Assembly (NCBI GenBank): GCA_958414825.1
Contig: CATYXQ010000001.1
Location: forward strand, 1 to 64,000
From: an uncultured Eubacteriales bacterium
GTDB taxonomy: Bacteria; Bacillota; Clostridia; Oscillospirales; CAG-272
Direction: 5' to 3'
DNA length: 64,000 bases
Shown here in pieces: positions 42,089-50,917 of the stretch. Position numbers and translations under genes: made by a program. Positions within the stretch are counted from its first letter, which is position 1, and each line of letters opens with the position of its first letter. The notes under the pieces were generated by a model. That model worked only from the letters and a program-made list of their open reading frames with translations, was not told the origin of the DNA and searched no databases.

Positions 42089-44332
42089 TCACTGCGCTGC
42101 GTACCACCCTTCAAAATCAGCGGCCGGCATGGGCTTTGCATAAACATAGCCCTGGATCAGATCACAGCCGCACAGGCGCAACTGTTCCACTTGAGCCCAG
42201 TCCTCGATGCCCTCGGCCACAACAGTCATCTTCAGGTCGTGGGCCAACTGGGTGATCCGCTTGACAACGATCCAGGACTTTTCGTTTTCGTTCAGGAAAA
42301 ACTGACGGTCCAATTTGACGGTGTTGATATTCAGGGCCTTCAGCAGGGAGAGGGAGGAATAGCCGAAGCCGAAATCATCCACCGAGCAGTGGAAGCCCAT
42401 GGCCCGGATCTGGTCGATGATATCCGTGACCAGGCGGAAATCCCTGCGCTCCAGCATCAGCGATTCCGTCAGCTCCAGTTCGATCAGGCCGTCCGGGATC
42501 TGATAGGACTCCTTGATCTCTTTTAACCGATCCAGGAACGCCGTATTGTTGGAGAGGATATGCGCCCGGGACAAATTGACAGACAGCGGCACCGCGCGCC
42601 CCTCTTCCAGCCAGCCCTTCAGCAGCTTGCAGCTCTCCTCAAAGACATAAAAGTCCAGGGAACAAATTTTTCCGTTGAGTTCAAAAAGAGGAATAAAATC
42701 ACCTGGAAACAGCATACCGAACTGAGGATGCTGCCAGCGGACCAGCACCTCGCCCCCGCTCTTCTGCGTCTGGCCGGGGCGGACTTTGGGCTGGATATAG
42801 ATCTGGAACTCATGATTCTCGATGGCACTCTGGAAGGAGTCGTCCAACGCGAGTTCCCGTTCGGTCTGCCTGCTGATGGCGTCGTCATAGAAACGGCAGG
42901 TCTCCGTTTGCCTCTGATACGTGCTAGCGACCCTTGCCCGGTCAAGCAGCACCAAGAAATCGCTGTCGCGGTTTCTGACCAGATAGGCGCCCTGAGCAAT
43001 GGAGCTACGGTCAATGTGGAAGCAACTGGTCAGCCGTTCCTCCAGCCCCTCCAGCATTTCATCCAGCCGGCGGAGGGTCTCCTCTCTGCCGCACCTCAGC
43101 AGCAGGAAGAAGTGGTCATCCGAGGTGCGGGCCAAAAGCTCGCCCGCGTGTATGTGCTCCCGCAGGGTAAGGTATGTTTGCAGCAGGATCTGGTCGCCGT
43201 CTCTTACGCCAAAGCGCTGATTGAACCGCTTGAAGTTCCGGATATTCAGGTAGAGGATGGTATATAGCTGATGCGGATGCTCCCGAAGCAGACGCTCCCC
43301 TTCCATCAGGAAGGCTGTCTTGTTCATCCCGCCCGTGAGCGTATCGGTCAGCGCAACGGTCTGGATCTTTTTCAGTGAGTGGTGGGAGCTATGGCGGATA
43401 TAGGCAAGGATCAGGAATGCGCCCAGTATCAGGAGTCCGGTGATGAGCACATAGCGGACCATATAGCGCCCGGTCCCCTGGCTGAACAGATCGGCGGGAA
43501 GCAGAGTCAGCAGGATCCAGTCATTGATGCCCAGAAAATCATAGCCTAGCATCATCGGCCTTCCGCCAATATTTTGTAAATAAGTAACGCCGGAGCGCTG
43601 GGCCTGGATATCTTCCCGCATACGCTGGATCTCGGCGGCCTCTTCGCTGTTGGGCTCTTCCTCAAAGATGGTATACAGGTCATAAAAGGGCGCTGTATCT
43701 TCAGCGGAGACGATCATCGTACCCTGGCTGTCCACGATGCAGCTCATGCCCTGGTTTTCAAAGTCCACTTCCTGAAGCATCTGCTGAAGCAGGTCGTCTG
43801 TACGCACCCCCACCAGCAGGTCGGTGGTGCCGTCGGTTCTGGAAATGGGAGCGGTGAAAAACACCTCGGTGTGGTCGTGGGGACCTGCACCGGCGAAAAA
43901 GATGCTGGCCTGCGTGTAAAGCTCCGCCCCCTCCTTCAGATGGGGCATCAGCTCCGTGTGCTCGGCGGTGGCGGGAAAGATGGTCCCGTCGGCCTGCACG
44001 ACGAAGATCTCTTCCATCTCCAGATACTCGGCCTTCCGATCCAGCAGTTCCTCGGACAGAAGGAATACCGGCATTTTTGAAAAGGTATCTGCCAAATTGC
44101 GGATGTAGTCCGAGCGCATCTGCATACGGGAGGAGATGTTGCTGGCAAGCTGTGCGGAGATGTCGTCGGCATAGCCCTCAGCATTCCGCTGCAGCTGATT
44201 GTGCAGTCCAAAGGTGTTCAGCACCAGCACCGCCAGGATCGCCGCCATAAAAAGTCCGATGAGAATGGCCGGCATTGCGTATCGAACGCCGGAAGTAATC
44301 CGATCATTTGAATGCTTTGCATACTTTTTCAT
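42089..44332 (-). CDS. Cache-GGDEF-EAL membrane protein, probable c-di-GMP phosphodiesterase
   Basis: The 747-residue protein has a first membrane segment (PAILIGLFMAAILAVLVLN, about 20-38), an extracellular dCache-type sensor, a second segment (YVLITGLLILGAFLILAYI), a degenerate GGDEF domain (S404-DDHF) and an EAL domain. The EAL signature reads E528-VL but retains the metal-binding and catalytic set: ELTES, DDFGFGYSSL, KLDRQF and AEGIEDWAQ with QGY. The likely activity is hydrolysis of cyclic di-GMP under control of an external signal, with the GGDEF part only regulatory. It is the first gene of the island's operon. Confidence 0.87.
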   Translation of the reverse strand: MKKYAKHSNDRITSGVRYAMPAILIGLFMAAILAVLVLNTFGLHNQLQRNAEGYADDISAQLASNISSRMQMRSDYIRNLADTFSKMPVFLLSEELLDRKAEYLEMEEIFVVQADGTIFPATAEHTELMPHLKEGAELYTQASIFFAGAGPHDHTEVFFTAPISRTDGTTDLLVGVRTDDLLQQMLQEVDFENQGMSCIVDSQGTMIVSAEDTAPFYDLYTIFEEEPNSEEAAEIQRMREDIQAQRSGVTYLQNIGGRPMMLGYDFLGINDWILLTLLPADLFSQGTGRYMVRYVLITGLLILGAFLILAYIRHSSHHSLKKIQTVALTDTLTGGMNKTAFLMEGERLLREHPHQLYTILYLNIRNFKRFNQRFGVRDGDQILLQTYLTLREHIHAGELLARTSDDHFFLLLRCGREETLRRLDEMLEGLEERLTSCFHIDRSSIAQGAYLVRNRDSDFLVLLDRARVASTYQRQTETCRFYDDAISRQTERELALDDSFQSAIENHEFQIYIQPKVRPGQTQKSGGEVLVRWQHPQFGMLFPGDFIPLFELNGKICSLDFYVFEESCKLLKGWLEEGRAVPLSVNLSRAHILSNNTAFLDRLKEIKESYQIPDGLIELELTESLMLERRDFRLVTDIIDQIRAMGFHCSVDDFGFGYSSLSLLKALNINTVKLDRQFFLNENEKSWIVVKRITQLAHDLKMTVVAEGIEDWAQVEQLRLCGCDLIQGYVYAKPMPAADFEGWYAAQ

Positions 44333-44649
44333 TTTTAAACCTTCCTTCTGAAGTCAGCTGGTCTAAGGCGGCATGTGTTCCGCGCCAGAGTCCGAACAGC
44401 AAGGAATTGTCGTCCTGTGTACACAGGCGACAGCTCATATGAGATGTCGATACCTTTCTGTATGCCGTTTTTACAGCAGGTGAAACTGGCTTTTATAGAA
44501 AAACTTACTCTGTCCGTGAGGTATTCATTGACGCCCAAAGGGTGAGCGGTTACATTTTTTCGACAAAAAATGTAACATATATCTAAATTATAACAGGGTA
44601 CGAAATATTTGTACAGGGTGAGATCTCACATTCTCCCATACAAATATGA
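44333..44649. other. Gap upstream of the c-di-GMP operon
   Basis: No convincing gene is seen. The notable feature is a nested palindrome at 44605-44647, listed separately. No good sigma-A promoter for the operon could be picked on the minus strand. Confidence 0.4.
44605..44647. promoter_or_regulatory. Nested palindrome, possible operator
   Basis: ATATTTGTA (44605-44613) and TACAAATAT (44639-44647) are exact inverted copies. Inside them lies a perfect 12-bp palindrome GTGAGATCTCAC (44618-44629). The site is 273 bases from the first island gene. It could bind a dimeric regulator or form a hairpin; no regulator gene is adjacent. Confidence 0.4.
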
Positions 44650-44769
44650 TTTACCGATGTTGATACACCAATTTCAGCAAGTATAGGGGTGGCATGTACG
44701 CCGCAAAGTGGAACATCTTATGATGAATTAACACAAGCTGCTGATTGGGCAAGGCTCGCTATAATGTAG
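44650..44769 (+). pseudogene. C-terminal fragment of a GGDEF domain (plus strand)
   Basis: The plus strand reads TDVDTPISASIGVACTPQSG then TSYDELTQAADWARLAIM to a TAG at 44767. This is the ISASIGVA and ADWA end of a GGDEF domain, with stop codons directly upstream. Its strand is opposite to the other cyclic-di-GMP genes, so it came from a different gene. Confidence 0.65.
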
Positions 44770-44808
44770 CAAGCCTTGCCTGTTCAAATTACCTACATAC
44801 AAAGAAAG

Positions 44809-44834
44809 AACTGCCACATCGCTGTGGCAGTTCC
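44809..44834 (-). terminator. Terminator of rpsU
   Basis: On the minus strand AACTGCCACA and TGTGGCAGTT form a ten-base-pair stem with a four-base loop, followed by CTTTCTTT. It lies about 65 bases after the rpsU stop. Confidence 0.8.
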
Positions 44835-44897
44835 TTTCACTCTGGACGATTTCGGTGATACCCTTATGAGGCCGGAGCATTCGCTTCCCTGTTTTGA

Positions 44898-45074
44898 TTA
44901 CTTATACTTACGCTTGCGCGCCGCCTCAGATTTCTTCTTGCGCTTAACACTCGGCTTCTCATAATGTTCTCTTTTGCGAAGTTCGGTAAGCACACCGGAT
45001 CTTGCACACTGGCGTTTAAAGCGGCGAAGAGCGCTGTCAAGAGATTCATTTTCTTTCACTCTGACTTCTGCCAT
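44898..45074 (-). CDS. rpsU: 30S ribosomal protein S21
   Basis: The 58-residue very basic protein (MAEVRVKENESLDSALRRF, then KRQCARSGVLTELRKREHYE and a Lys/Arg tail) is S21, needed for efficient initiation on the small subunit. GGGAGGGAAA lies ten bases before the ATG at 45074; an upstream in-frame ATG has no such site. It has its own promoter and terminator. Confidence 0.96.
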   Translation of the reverse strand: MAEVRVKENESLDSALRRFKRQCARSGVLTELRKREHYEKPSVKRKKKSEAARKRKYK

Positions 45075-45134
45075 CTGAATTTTCCCTCCCCTCGCCATTG
45101 GACAATTGCCCAATCAAAGAAATAATTACACTTT

Positions 45135-45163
45135 ATTATAGCGTTTTCGTTCTAAAAAGTCAA
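45135..45163 (-). promoter_or_regulatory. rpsU promoter
   Basis: TTGACT (45158-45163) and TATAAT (45135-45140) on the minus strand are 17 bases apart, close to consensus. The predicted start gives a leader of about 55 bases. Confidence 0.82.
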
Positions 45164-45186
45164 TAGAGAAAATAGAATTTTTTGAA

Positions 45187-47589
45187 TTATTTTACTACAA
45201 TATTGACGATTTTGTTCGGAACAACAATTTCTTTCACGACAGTTTTGCCCGCAGACGCCGCAATCAGGCGTTCGTCTTTTTTCGCTGCCGACAGCGTTTC
45301 CTCCTTGCCGAGCCCTGCCGGAAGCATCATAGTTCCCTTAAACTTTCCGTTTACCTGAAGCGCGATTTCAACCGTCTCGTCCACCGTCTTTTCCGCGATG
45401 TACTGCGGCCATGCCTCAAGCGACAAAAGCGTGTCGTGGCCAAGCTGCTGCCAGACCTCTTCGCAAAGATGCGGCGCAAACGGACAAAGCAATTTCGCCA
45501 AAGTTTCAAGTTCACGCTTTGTCAGTCCGCCTTGATCGTATACTTCGTTTAAAAACGCCATCATAGAAGCAATCGCGGTATTGAACTTCATGCCGTCAAT
45601 ATCTTCCGTGACTTTTTTAATCATCTTATGCATACTCGATTCGAGTGCTGGTGTAACCTCTCCCGACCGCACCATATCGGTCAAAGCCGCAAAACGCTCC
45701 AAAAAGCGCTTGCATCCGCGAATGCTGGCTTGCGACCAGGGCGCCGATTTCTCAAAGTCACCGATAAACATTTCATACAGCCGCAGTGCGTCCGCGCCGA
45801 ATTCTTTCACAACGTCATCCGGATTGATGACATTGCCGCGCGACTTGGACATTTTTTCACCGTTTTCGCCGAGAATCATGCCGTGCGCCGTCCGTTTCAG
45901 ATACGGCTCCGGACAGGAAAGAATGCCCATATCATAGAGGAACTTCGCCCAGAAACGGGAATACAAAAGGTGCAGCGTGACATGCTCCATGCCGCCGTTA
46001 TACCAATCGACCGGCATCCAGTAATCAAGCGCTTCTTTTGCAGCGAGCGCCTCGGTATTCTTCGGATCGCAGTAGCGCAAAAAATACCAGGACGACCCCG
46101 CCCAGTTCGGCATCGTATCGGTTTCACGCACAGCGGAGCCGCCGCAAACGGGACAGGCCGTTTTTACCCAGTCCGTAATCTTGGAAAGCGGCGATTCACC
46201 CGTGTCCGTAGGCTCATAATCCTTGACTGCGGGAAGCAAAAGCGGGAGATCTTCCTCTTTCAGCGGCTGCCATCCGCAGGTCTCGCAATGTACCATCGGA
46301 ACCGGCTCGCCCCAATAGCGCTGACGCGAGAACACCCAGTCGCGCAGCTTAAAGTTTGTCTTCTTCAAGCCGACGCCCTGTTCCGTCAGCCACTCGATGA
46401 TTTTTTCTTTCGCTTCGGCAACCTCCAAGCCGTTCAAAAAGCCGGAATTCACCAATTTGCCGGACGATACGTCGGTAAACGCAGCTTCTTGTACATTGCC
46501 GCCCGCAACAACCTCTATAATGGGAAGATCAAATTTCTTGGCAAAATCCCAGTCGCGCGTATCGTGCGCGGGCACAGCCATAATAGCGCCCGTTCCGTAC
46601 GTAGAAAGTACATAGTCCGATACAAAAATCGGAATTTTCGCACCGTTTACGGGATTGACAGCCATCACGCCGTCAAGACGAACGCCGGTCTTGTCTTTGA
46701 CCAGTTCCGTGCGTTCAAAATCCGATTTGCGCGCCGCTTCTTCGCGGTAAGCCTCGATCTCGGCATAATTATTCAGCTTATCTTTCCACTGTTCAACCAG
46801 TCTGTGTTCGGGCGCGATCACCATATACGTCGCGCCGAACAGCGTGTCCGGCCGCGTCGTATACACGACGATGTCGTCCCCCTCAGTGGATTTAAATGTA
46901 ACCTCAGCACCGTGCGAACGACCAATCCAGTTGATTTCCTGCGTTTTTACCCGCTCGATGAAATCCAAATTCTGAAGATCGTCGATCAATCTATCTGCAT
47001 AATCGGTAATTTTCAGCATCCACTGACTTTTAACCTTATGCACAACCTCGCTGCCGCACCGTTCGCAAACTCCGTTGACTACTTCCTCATTGGCAAGCAC
47101 CACTTTGCAGGATGTGCAAAAATTGACATTCATTTCCTTTTTATAGGCCAGACCGCGTTTGTACAGTTGAATAAAAATCCACTGCGTCCACTTATAGTAA
47201 TCCGGATCAGTCGTGTTAATCTCACGCGACCAATCAAAACTGAATCCGAGCATTTTAAGCTGCTGCTTAAACCGTGCAATGTTCTGCTCGGTAACCAGGG
47301 TGGGATGAATTTTATTTTTTATCGCATAGTTCTCCGTCGGCAGACCGAATGCATCCCATCCCATCGGGAAAAGAACGTTGAAGCCCTGCATACGCTTTTT
47401 CCGCGCGACAATATCCATCGCCGTATACGGGCGCGGATGGCCGATATGCAGTCCCTGTCCCGAAGGATACGGGAATTCCACCAATGCGTAATATTTCGGT
47501 TTGGTATAATCGTTTTTCGCTTCAAATGCATGTTTTTCATCCCAGATTTTCTGCCATTTGGGTTCAATTTCACTGTAATTATACTTCAT
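45187..47589 (-). CDS. leuS: Leucyl-tRNA synthetase
   Basis: This class I synthetase charges tRNA-Leu. The 800-residue protein has HIGH in PSGQGLHIGHPRPYTAMD (about 42-59), a zinc-finger-like CTSCKVVLANEEVVNGVCERC, the inserted CP1 editing domain (VYTTRPDTLFGATYMVIAPE), KMSKS in GEKMSKSRGNVI and a C-terminal anticodon region. It overlaps the rsfS end by 11 bases. No T-box is seen because it is internal to the operon. Confidence 0.97.
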   Translation of the reverse strand: MKYNYSEIEPKWQKIWDEKHAFEAKNDYTKPKYYALVEFPYPSGQGLHIGHPRPYTAMDIVARKKRMQGFNVLFPMGWDAFGLPTENYAIKNKIHPTLVTEQNIARFKQQLKMLGFSFDWSREINTTDPDYYKWTQWIFIQLYKRGLAYKKEMNVNFCTSCKVVLANEEVVNGVCERCGSEVVHKVKSQWMLKITDYADRLIDDLQNLDFIERVKTQEINWIGRSHGAEVTFKSTEGDDIVVYTTRPDTLFGATYMVIAPEHRLVEQWKDKLNNYAEIEAYREEAARKSDFERTELVKDKTGVRLDGVMAVNPVNGAKIPIFVSDYVLSTYGTGAIMAVPAHDTRDWDFAKKFDLPIIEVVAGGNVQEAAFTDVSSGKLVNSGFLNGLEVAEAKEKIIEWLTEQGVGLKKTNFKLRDWVFSRQRYWGEPVPMVHCETCGWQPLKEEDLPLLLPAVKDYEPTDTGESPLSKITDWVKTACPVCGGSAVRETDTMPNWAGSSWYFLRYCDPKNTEALAAKEALDYWMPVDWYNGGMEHVTLHLLYSRFWAKFLYDMGILSCPEPYLKRTAHGMILGENGEKMSKSRGNVINPDDVVKEFGADALRLYEMFIGDFEKSAPWSQASIRGCKRFLERFAALTDMVRSGEVTPALESSMHKMIKKVTEDIDGMKFNTAIASMMAFLNEVYDQGGLTKRELETLAKLLCPFAPHLCEEVWQQLGHDTLLSLEAWPQYIAEKTVDETVEIALQVNGKFKGTMMLPAGLGKEETLSAAKKDERLIAASAGKTVVKEIVVPNKIVNIVVK

Positions 47590-48001
47590 TGCTGCCGTCC
47601 TCGCTGCCGTCAGAGCGGATATCTTCGGTTAAAAAACGCTTGATATCCACCTGGTTTTCTTCATGATATAATTTTTCCAACTTATAGAAATCGCGCTGTT
47701 CTTTCGTGAAGATATGCACGAGCACCGCTCCATAGTCCATCAATACCCAATTTCCGGTACCGCGACCGTCAACCCGTGCCATTGAGACGCCCTGCCGCGC
47801 AGTTTGAAATTCCACTTCATCAGACAGCGCATTGACATGCGTCGTGGAACGCCCGCAGCATAGCACATAATAATCCGCTATGATCGTCTGATCCTCTACG
47901 TGGATCAATTGAATATCCGATGCACTTTTTTTATATAGAGTTTCTACGCAAAAGCAGGCAAGCCCCAGCGGTTCATTCAAATTAAATTTTGTATCTTCCA
48001 T
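47579..48001 (-). CDS. rsfS: Ribosomal silencing factor RsfS
   Basis: RsfS binds L14 on the large subunit and blocks subunit joining in starved cells. The 140-residue protein has the family segments KKSASDIQLIHVEDQTIIAD and YYVLCCGRSTTHVNALSDEV, then the GTGNWVLMDYGAVLVHIFTKE core. AAAGGAGC sets the start at 48001. The LCP-yqeK-nadD neighbourhood is the one usually seen in Bacillota. Confidence 0.93.
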   Translation of the reverse strand: MEDTKFNLNEPLGLACFCVETLYKKSASDIQLIHVEDQTIIADYYVLCCGRSTTHVNALSDEVEFQTARQGVSMARVDGRGTGNWVLMDYGAVLVHIFTKEQRDFYKLEKLYHEENQVDIKRFLTEDIRSDGSEDGSNEV

Positions 48002-48165
48002 CTGTGCTCCTTTTTTATTCTTTTCGGAATGCCATCCGGCGCCTCCGACATTTTTCCGTGCATAAGATCGGGTTCTACATTTACCGATTAGGATGCATCC
48101 CTCAAATCTTACTGCCGACCGCATCCGCCGACAGACGGCTCAGCCGTTGCAGCAGCCTCTGCCGT

Positions 48166-49365
48166 CTATACCCCGGCAGAAGCATATCTGTAAATATCTA
48201 TATCCTCCGTATGATCGGCAGTATATGACTCCTCGTCCACATTCTCTGTCATAAACAGCGAATACATATATGTGTCTACCGTATCATACAACGCATTGTC
48301 CCGGTCAAACATGTCCACAGTCACTTCAAAATTATAGGAATTGAAATATTTATTGATCGCGGCAATTGTAGCGTCCCGATATACGATATAATACCACGTT
48401 CCGCTGGTATCATACTGACGCCCCTGAATACCGGGAACTGTCATCATAGTCATCTTGGACAAATCCACCGACAAAGCCTGTTTCGCGAAATACACGACCT
48501 GCTGCAGTTCAAGATCGGTCGTCACATGCTTTAATACTTTCTCGGCAACGCTTGCTATCGTAGAAACCGTGAAATTATTTTTAACCTGTTCAATACAAGC
48601 GCTGATAAACAGTTTTTGCGCGTCCACACGCCCGATATCGCCTTCAATATACCCACTGCGGAAACGGATAAACTGCTCCGCCTGTTCACCGGTCAGCGTC
48701 TGTTCGCCGGGATACAGATCAATATACAGATTCTGCACCGGGTCGCGGTAATACATTCTGCTCGGCACGTTCATTTTTACACCGCCGAGCGCATCTACAA
48801 TCTCTACAAAGCCGTTCAGATCCATAATCGCATAGTAGTCGATCGTGATACAAAAAACCTGCTCAATGGCTTTTTCCAATTCTTTCACCGCAGCCGAATA
48901 CGGATCCGCTTCTTTATTCCGCACCGCCTCATTATAAAATGAGGCAAGGAGTGAATTGATTTTATGATTGCCGCGACCGATATCAATATAGGTATCTCTC
49001 GGAAACTGCATTAAACTGATCGCACCGTTGGTCACGTCAAAGGACACAATCATCATTACATCCGTATTGAACGCCCAGCGATCCTTGCCGAGAATCAGAA
49101 AATTATATTTTTCCATACGTTCCGGCTGATCGACCGTTTCTCCAGAGGGATCGGTAAAAAGGATTGTACTGTCCCCCGTTTGAAACGGAAGATCTACGAT
49201 CGGTTCCGGCTTGTACAACAGCAAAACCGTCACAATTGCCGCAAGCACGACAAACAAAGCGATCACACAGACAAGCACAACCGTCTGCGCCCGTCTTTTT
49301 CTTCGGCCGTTGCGTCTTGCACCGGCATTTACGGATAAATTTCTGTTGTTATTACGTTCACTCAT
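48166..49365 (-). CDS. LytR-CpsA-Psr family cell-wall ligase
   Basis: LCP enzymes attach teichoic acids or capsule polymers to peptidoglycan outside the membrane, using lipid-linked precursors. The 399-residue protein has a basic N-terminus (RRNGRRKRRAQ), one signal-anchor segment (VVLVCVIALFVVLAAIVTVL) and an extracellular LCP domain: LGKDRWAFNTDVMMIVSFD, MQFPRDTYIDI and the arginine motif FIRFRSGYIEGDIGR. The glycopolymer cannot be named. It lies three bases after yqeK. Confidence 0.9.
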   Translation of the reverse strand: MSERNNNRNLSVNAGARRNGRRKRRAQTVVLVCVIALFVVLAAIVTVLLLYKPEPIVDLPFQTGDSTILFTDPSGETVDQPERMEKYNFLILGKDRWAFNTDVMMIVSFDVTNGAISLMQFPRDTYIDIGRGNHKINSLLASFYNEAVRNKEADPYSAAVKELEKAIEQVFCITIDYYAIMDLNGFVEIVDALGGVKMNVPSRMYYRDPVQNLYIDLYPGEQTLTGEQAEQFIRFRSGYIEGDIGRVDAQKLFISACIEQVKNNFTVSTIASVAEKVLKHVTTDLELQQVVYFAKQALSVDLSKMTMMTVPGIQGRQYDTSGTWYYIVYRDATIAAINKYFNSYNFEVTVDMFDRDNALYDTVDTYMYSLFMTENVDEESYTADHTEDIDIYRYASAGV

Positions 49366-49368
49366 ACT

Positions 49369-50010
49369 TTACTGCCTCTGTTCACTCTCAAGCTTTAAGA
49401 GAAACGCGTTGCGCGCGCGAAACGTATCCGGCGCGATTACGCTTCCCCTGCTCATCAAATCATGAATGGTAAGGTCAAACGACAAAACCATTGTCCTATA
49501 TAAATGAAACTGCCTTGCCTCTTTGGTACCAAGAGTTTGAACGCCGTCCCAGAAAAAACTGCGAAGTTTTTTACAATCGTCAAATTTCCGAAGCGGTTCG
49601 ATGAAATCGGCGAGATATAGTATACAGTCCAAAAGAGACATATTTTCACTGCCCGCCGTGTGTTTTTTCACTGCGGAAAGAATGTCCGGATCCGCAAAAT
49701 CCGGATACAGCCGCGGAATCAGGAGCGCCGCTGTTTCGGAATGAAACACGCTTGGGCAATGCAGAATAACATTGTCGATTATTATACCAAATTCTGAGAA
49801 GATTTGCAACTGTTTTTTATGGTCGTATTCTTTTGTTATGTCGTGCAAAAGAGCAGAAATCCTCGCTTTTTGAACGAATTCCGGCAAATATATTTGTGCG
49901 AGGCGCGCGGCTTCTTTTTCCACGGACAGCACATGCTCGAAGCGATAGGCGCCAAGCGACCGGCCGACCGCACAGCGCAGTTCATCTATTTTTTGCTCAT
50001 CCCAAGTCAT
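49369..50010 (-). CDS. yqeK: YqeK-like HD-domain Ap4A hydrolase
   Basis: YqeK proteins split diadenosine tetraphosphate symmetrically. The 213-residue protein begins its HD domain with YRFEHVLSVEKEAARLA, continues ALLHDITKEYD (the HD pair) and HCPSVFHSETAALL, and ends with HTAGSENMSLLDCILYLADF. The C-terminal half is helical. Its start overlaps the nadD stop by four bases (ATGA); the NadD-YqeK pair is common and links NAD synthesis with nucleotide signalling. Confidence 0.9.
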   Translation of the reverse strand: MTWDEQKIDELRCAVGRSLGAYRFEHVLSVEKEAARLAQIYLPEFVQKARISALLHDITKEYDHKKQLQIFSEFGIIIDNVILHCPSVFHSETAALLIPRLYPDFADPDILSAVKKHTAGSENMSLLDCILYLADFIEPLRKFDDCKKLRSFFWDGVQTLGTKEARQFHLYRTMVLSFDLTIHDLMSRGSVIAPDTFRARNAFLLKLESEQRQ

Positions 50011-50630
50011 CGCCTGTATAACCCCTGTGTTTGAATGTATAGTTCAACCGAAGCGGGCAGCAGCGCGGAAACAGCTTCTCCTCTTTGCACCATATCGCGG
50101 ATTTGGCTTGAAGAAACCGCAAAAGGCACAGCCGGGATTTCAATAATATCCGCGCCGTAGCGCCGCCGAAGATCCATTGCTTTTTCTCTGGCTGCCGCCG
50201 CTGTTTGCAAATCCCCGAAACGGCACATATACGCGATTTGCGCCATGCGCAGCAAATCCTCAAAGCAATGCCATTGCTCCAGCGTCAAAAGCATGTCCGT
50301 CCCGCAATAAACCGAAACAAGATCAGCCGTCGGCAACAGCGCCTTTACCGTGTCCACAGTATAACTCTTGCCGCCCCGGCGCATCTCGATATCCGAAATA
50401 AAAACATTATACCCCGGCTCCAATGTTTTTACAGCCAGGCGCAGCATATCAAGCCGCTGGCTGTCGGTCGCACGGTCCTGCCGTATTTTATGCGGCGGTT
50501 TTGCAGTAGGAATCATGTACAGCACATCCGGTTTGACGGTCTCGTAAAACGCGCGCAATGCCCGAAGATGCCCGTTATGCACCGGTGAAAACGTACCGCC
50601 GAACACGGCAAGCTTTGAAACCTTTTTCAC
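50007..50630 (-). CDS. nadD: Nicotinate-nucleotide adenylyltransferase
   Basis: NadD joins NaMN and ATP to deamido-NAD, an essential step in NAD synthesis. The 207-residue protein has the nucleotidyltransferase motif VFGGTFSPVHNGHL (8-21), MIPTAKPPHK and the C-terminal SSSQIRDMVQRG. It overlaps yhbY by four bases and yqeK by four bases, so three genes are coupled. Confidence 0.95.
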   Translation of the reverse strand: MKKVSKLAVFGGTFSPVHNGHLRALRAFYETVKPDVLYMIPTAKPPHKIRQDRATDSQRLDMLRLAVKTLEPGYNVFISDIEMRRGGKSYTVDTVKALLPTADLVSVYCGTDMLLTLEQWHCFEDLLRMAQIAYMCRFGDLQTAAAAREKAMDLRRRYGADIIEIPAVPFAVSSSQIRDMVQRGEAVSALLPASVELYIQTQGLYRR

Positions 50631-50917
50631 ACCAAATCAATCCTTTGTTTTGTCTTTGAGCGTCTGTACAGCACAAACCGGCTTCCGGTGACCGAAACCA
50701 CCTCCGAACCGGTCGCGGATGCAAGCGTGTCAGCGGCCTCTCTCGCCGTATAGCCGCTGTTTTCGAGTACGCGGGCTTTGATAAGCTCCCGCGCCTCCAG
50801 CGCATTGGAAATCTGGCGAACTGTTTCTTCACCGATACCGCCCTTGCCCACCTGAAATATGGTTTCGAGCCCGTTTGCCATGGCGCGCAGCGCCGCTCTC
50901 TGTTTACTTGTCAGCAT
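50627..50917 (-). CDS. yhbY: YhbY-family RNA-binding protein (CRM domain)
   Basis: The 96-residue protein is one CRM domain: LTSKQRAALRAMANGLETIF, then VGKGGI (the GxxG RNA-binding loop) and SVTGSRFVLYRRS. It associates with pre-50S ribosomes in related bacteria. The start at 50917 overlaps the rdgB end by 14 bases. Confidence 0.92.
   Translation of the reverse strand: MLTSKQRAALRAMANGLETIFQVGKGGIGEETVRQISNALEARELIKARVLENSGYTAREAADTLASATGSEVVSVTGSRFVLYRRSKTKQRIDLV

Noticed and set aside
44335..44538. Small 67-codon gene upstream of the EAL protein
   Set aside because: No ribosome site, and its composition looks random; it is probably part of the operon leader.
44749..44780. GGCAAGGCT/AAGCCTTGCC inverted repeat as a transposon end
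   Set aside because: It is short, lies at the end of a GGDEF fragment, and has no partner or target duplication; it may be a weak terminator.
45628..47643. A 671-codon plus-strand open frame opposite leuS
   Set aside because: It lies entirely antisense to leuS and its translation has the Arg/His-rich, low-order look of a shadow frame; leuS has both class I signatures.
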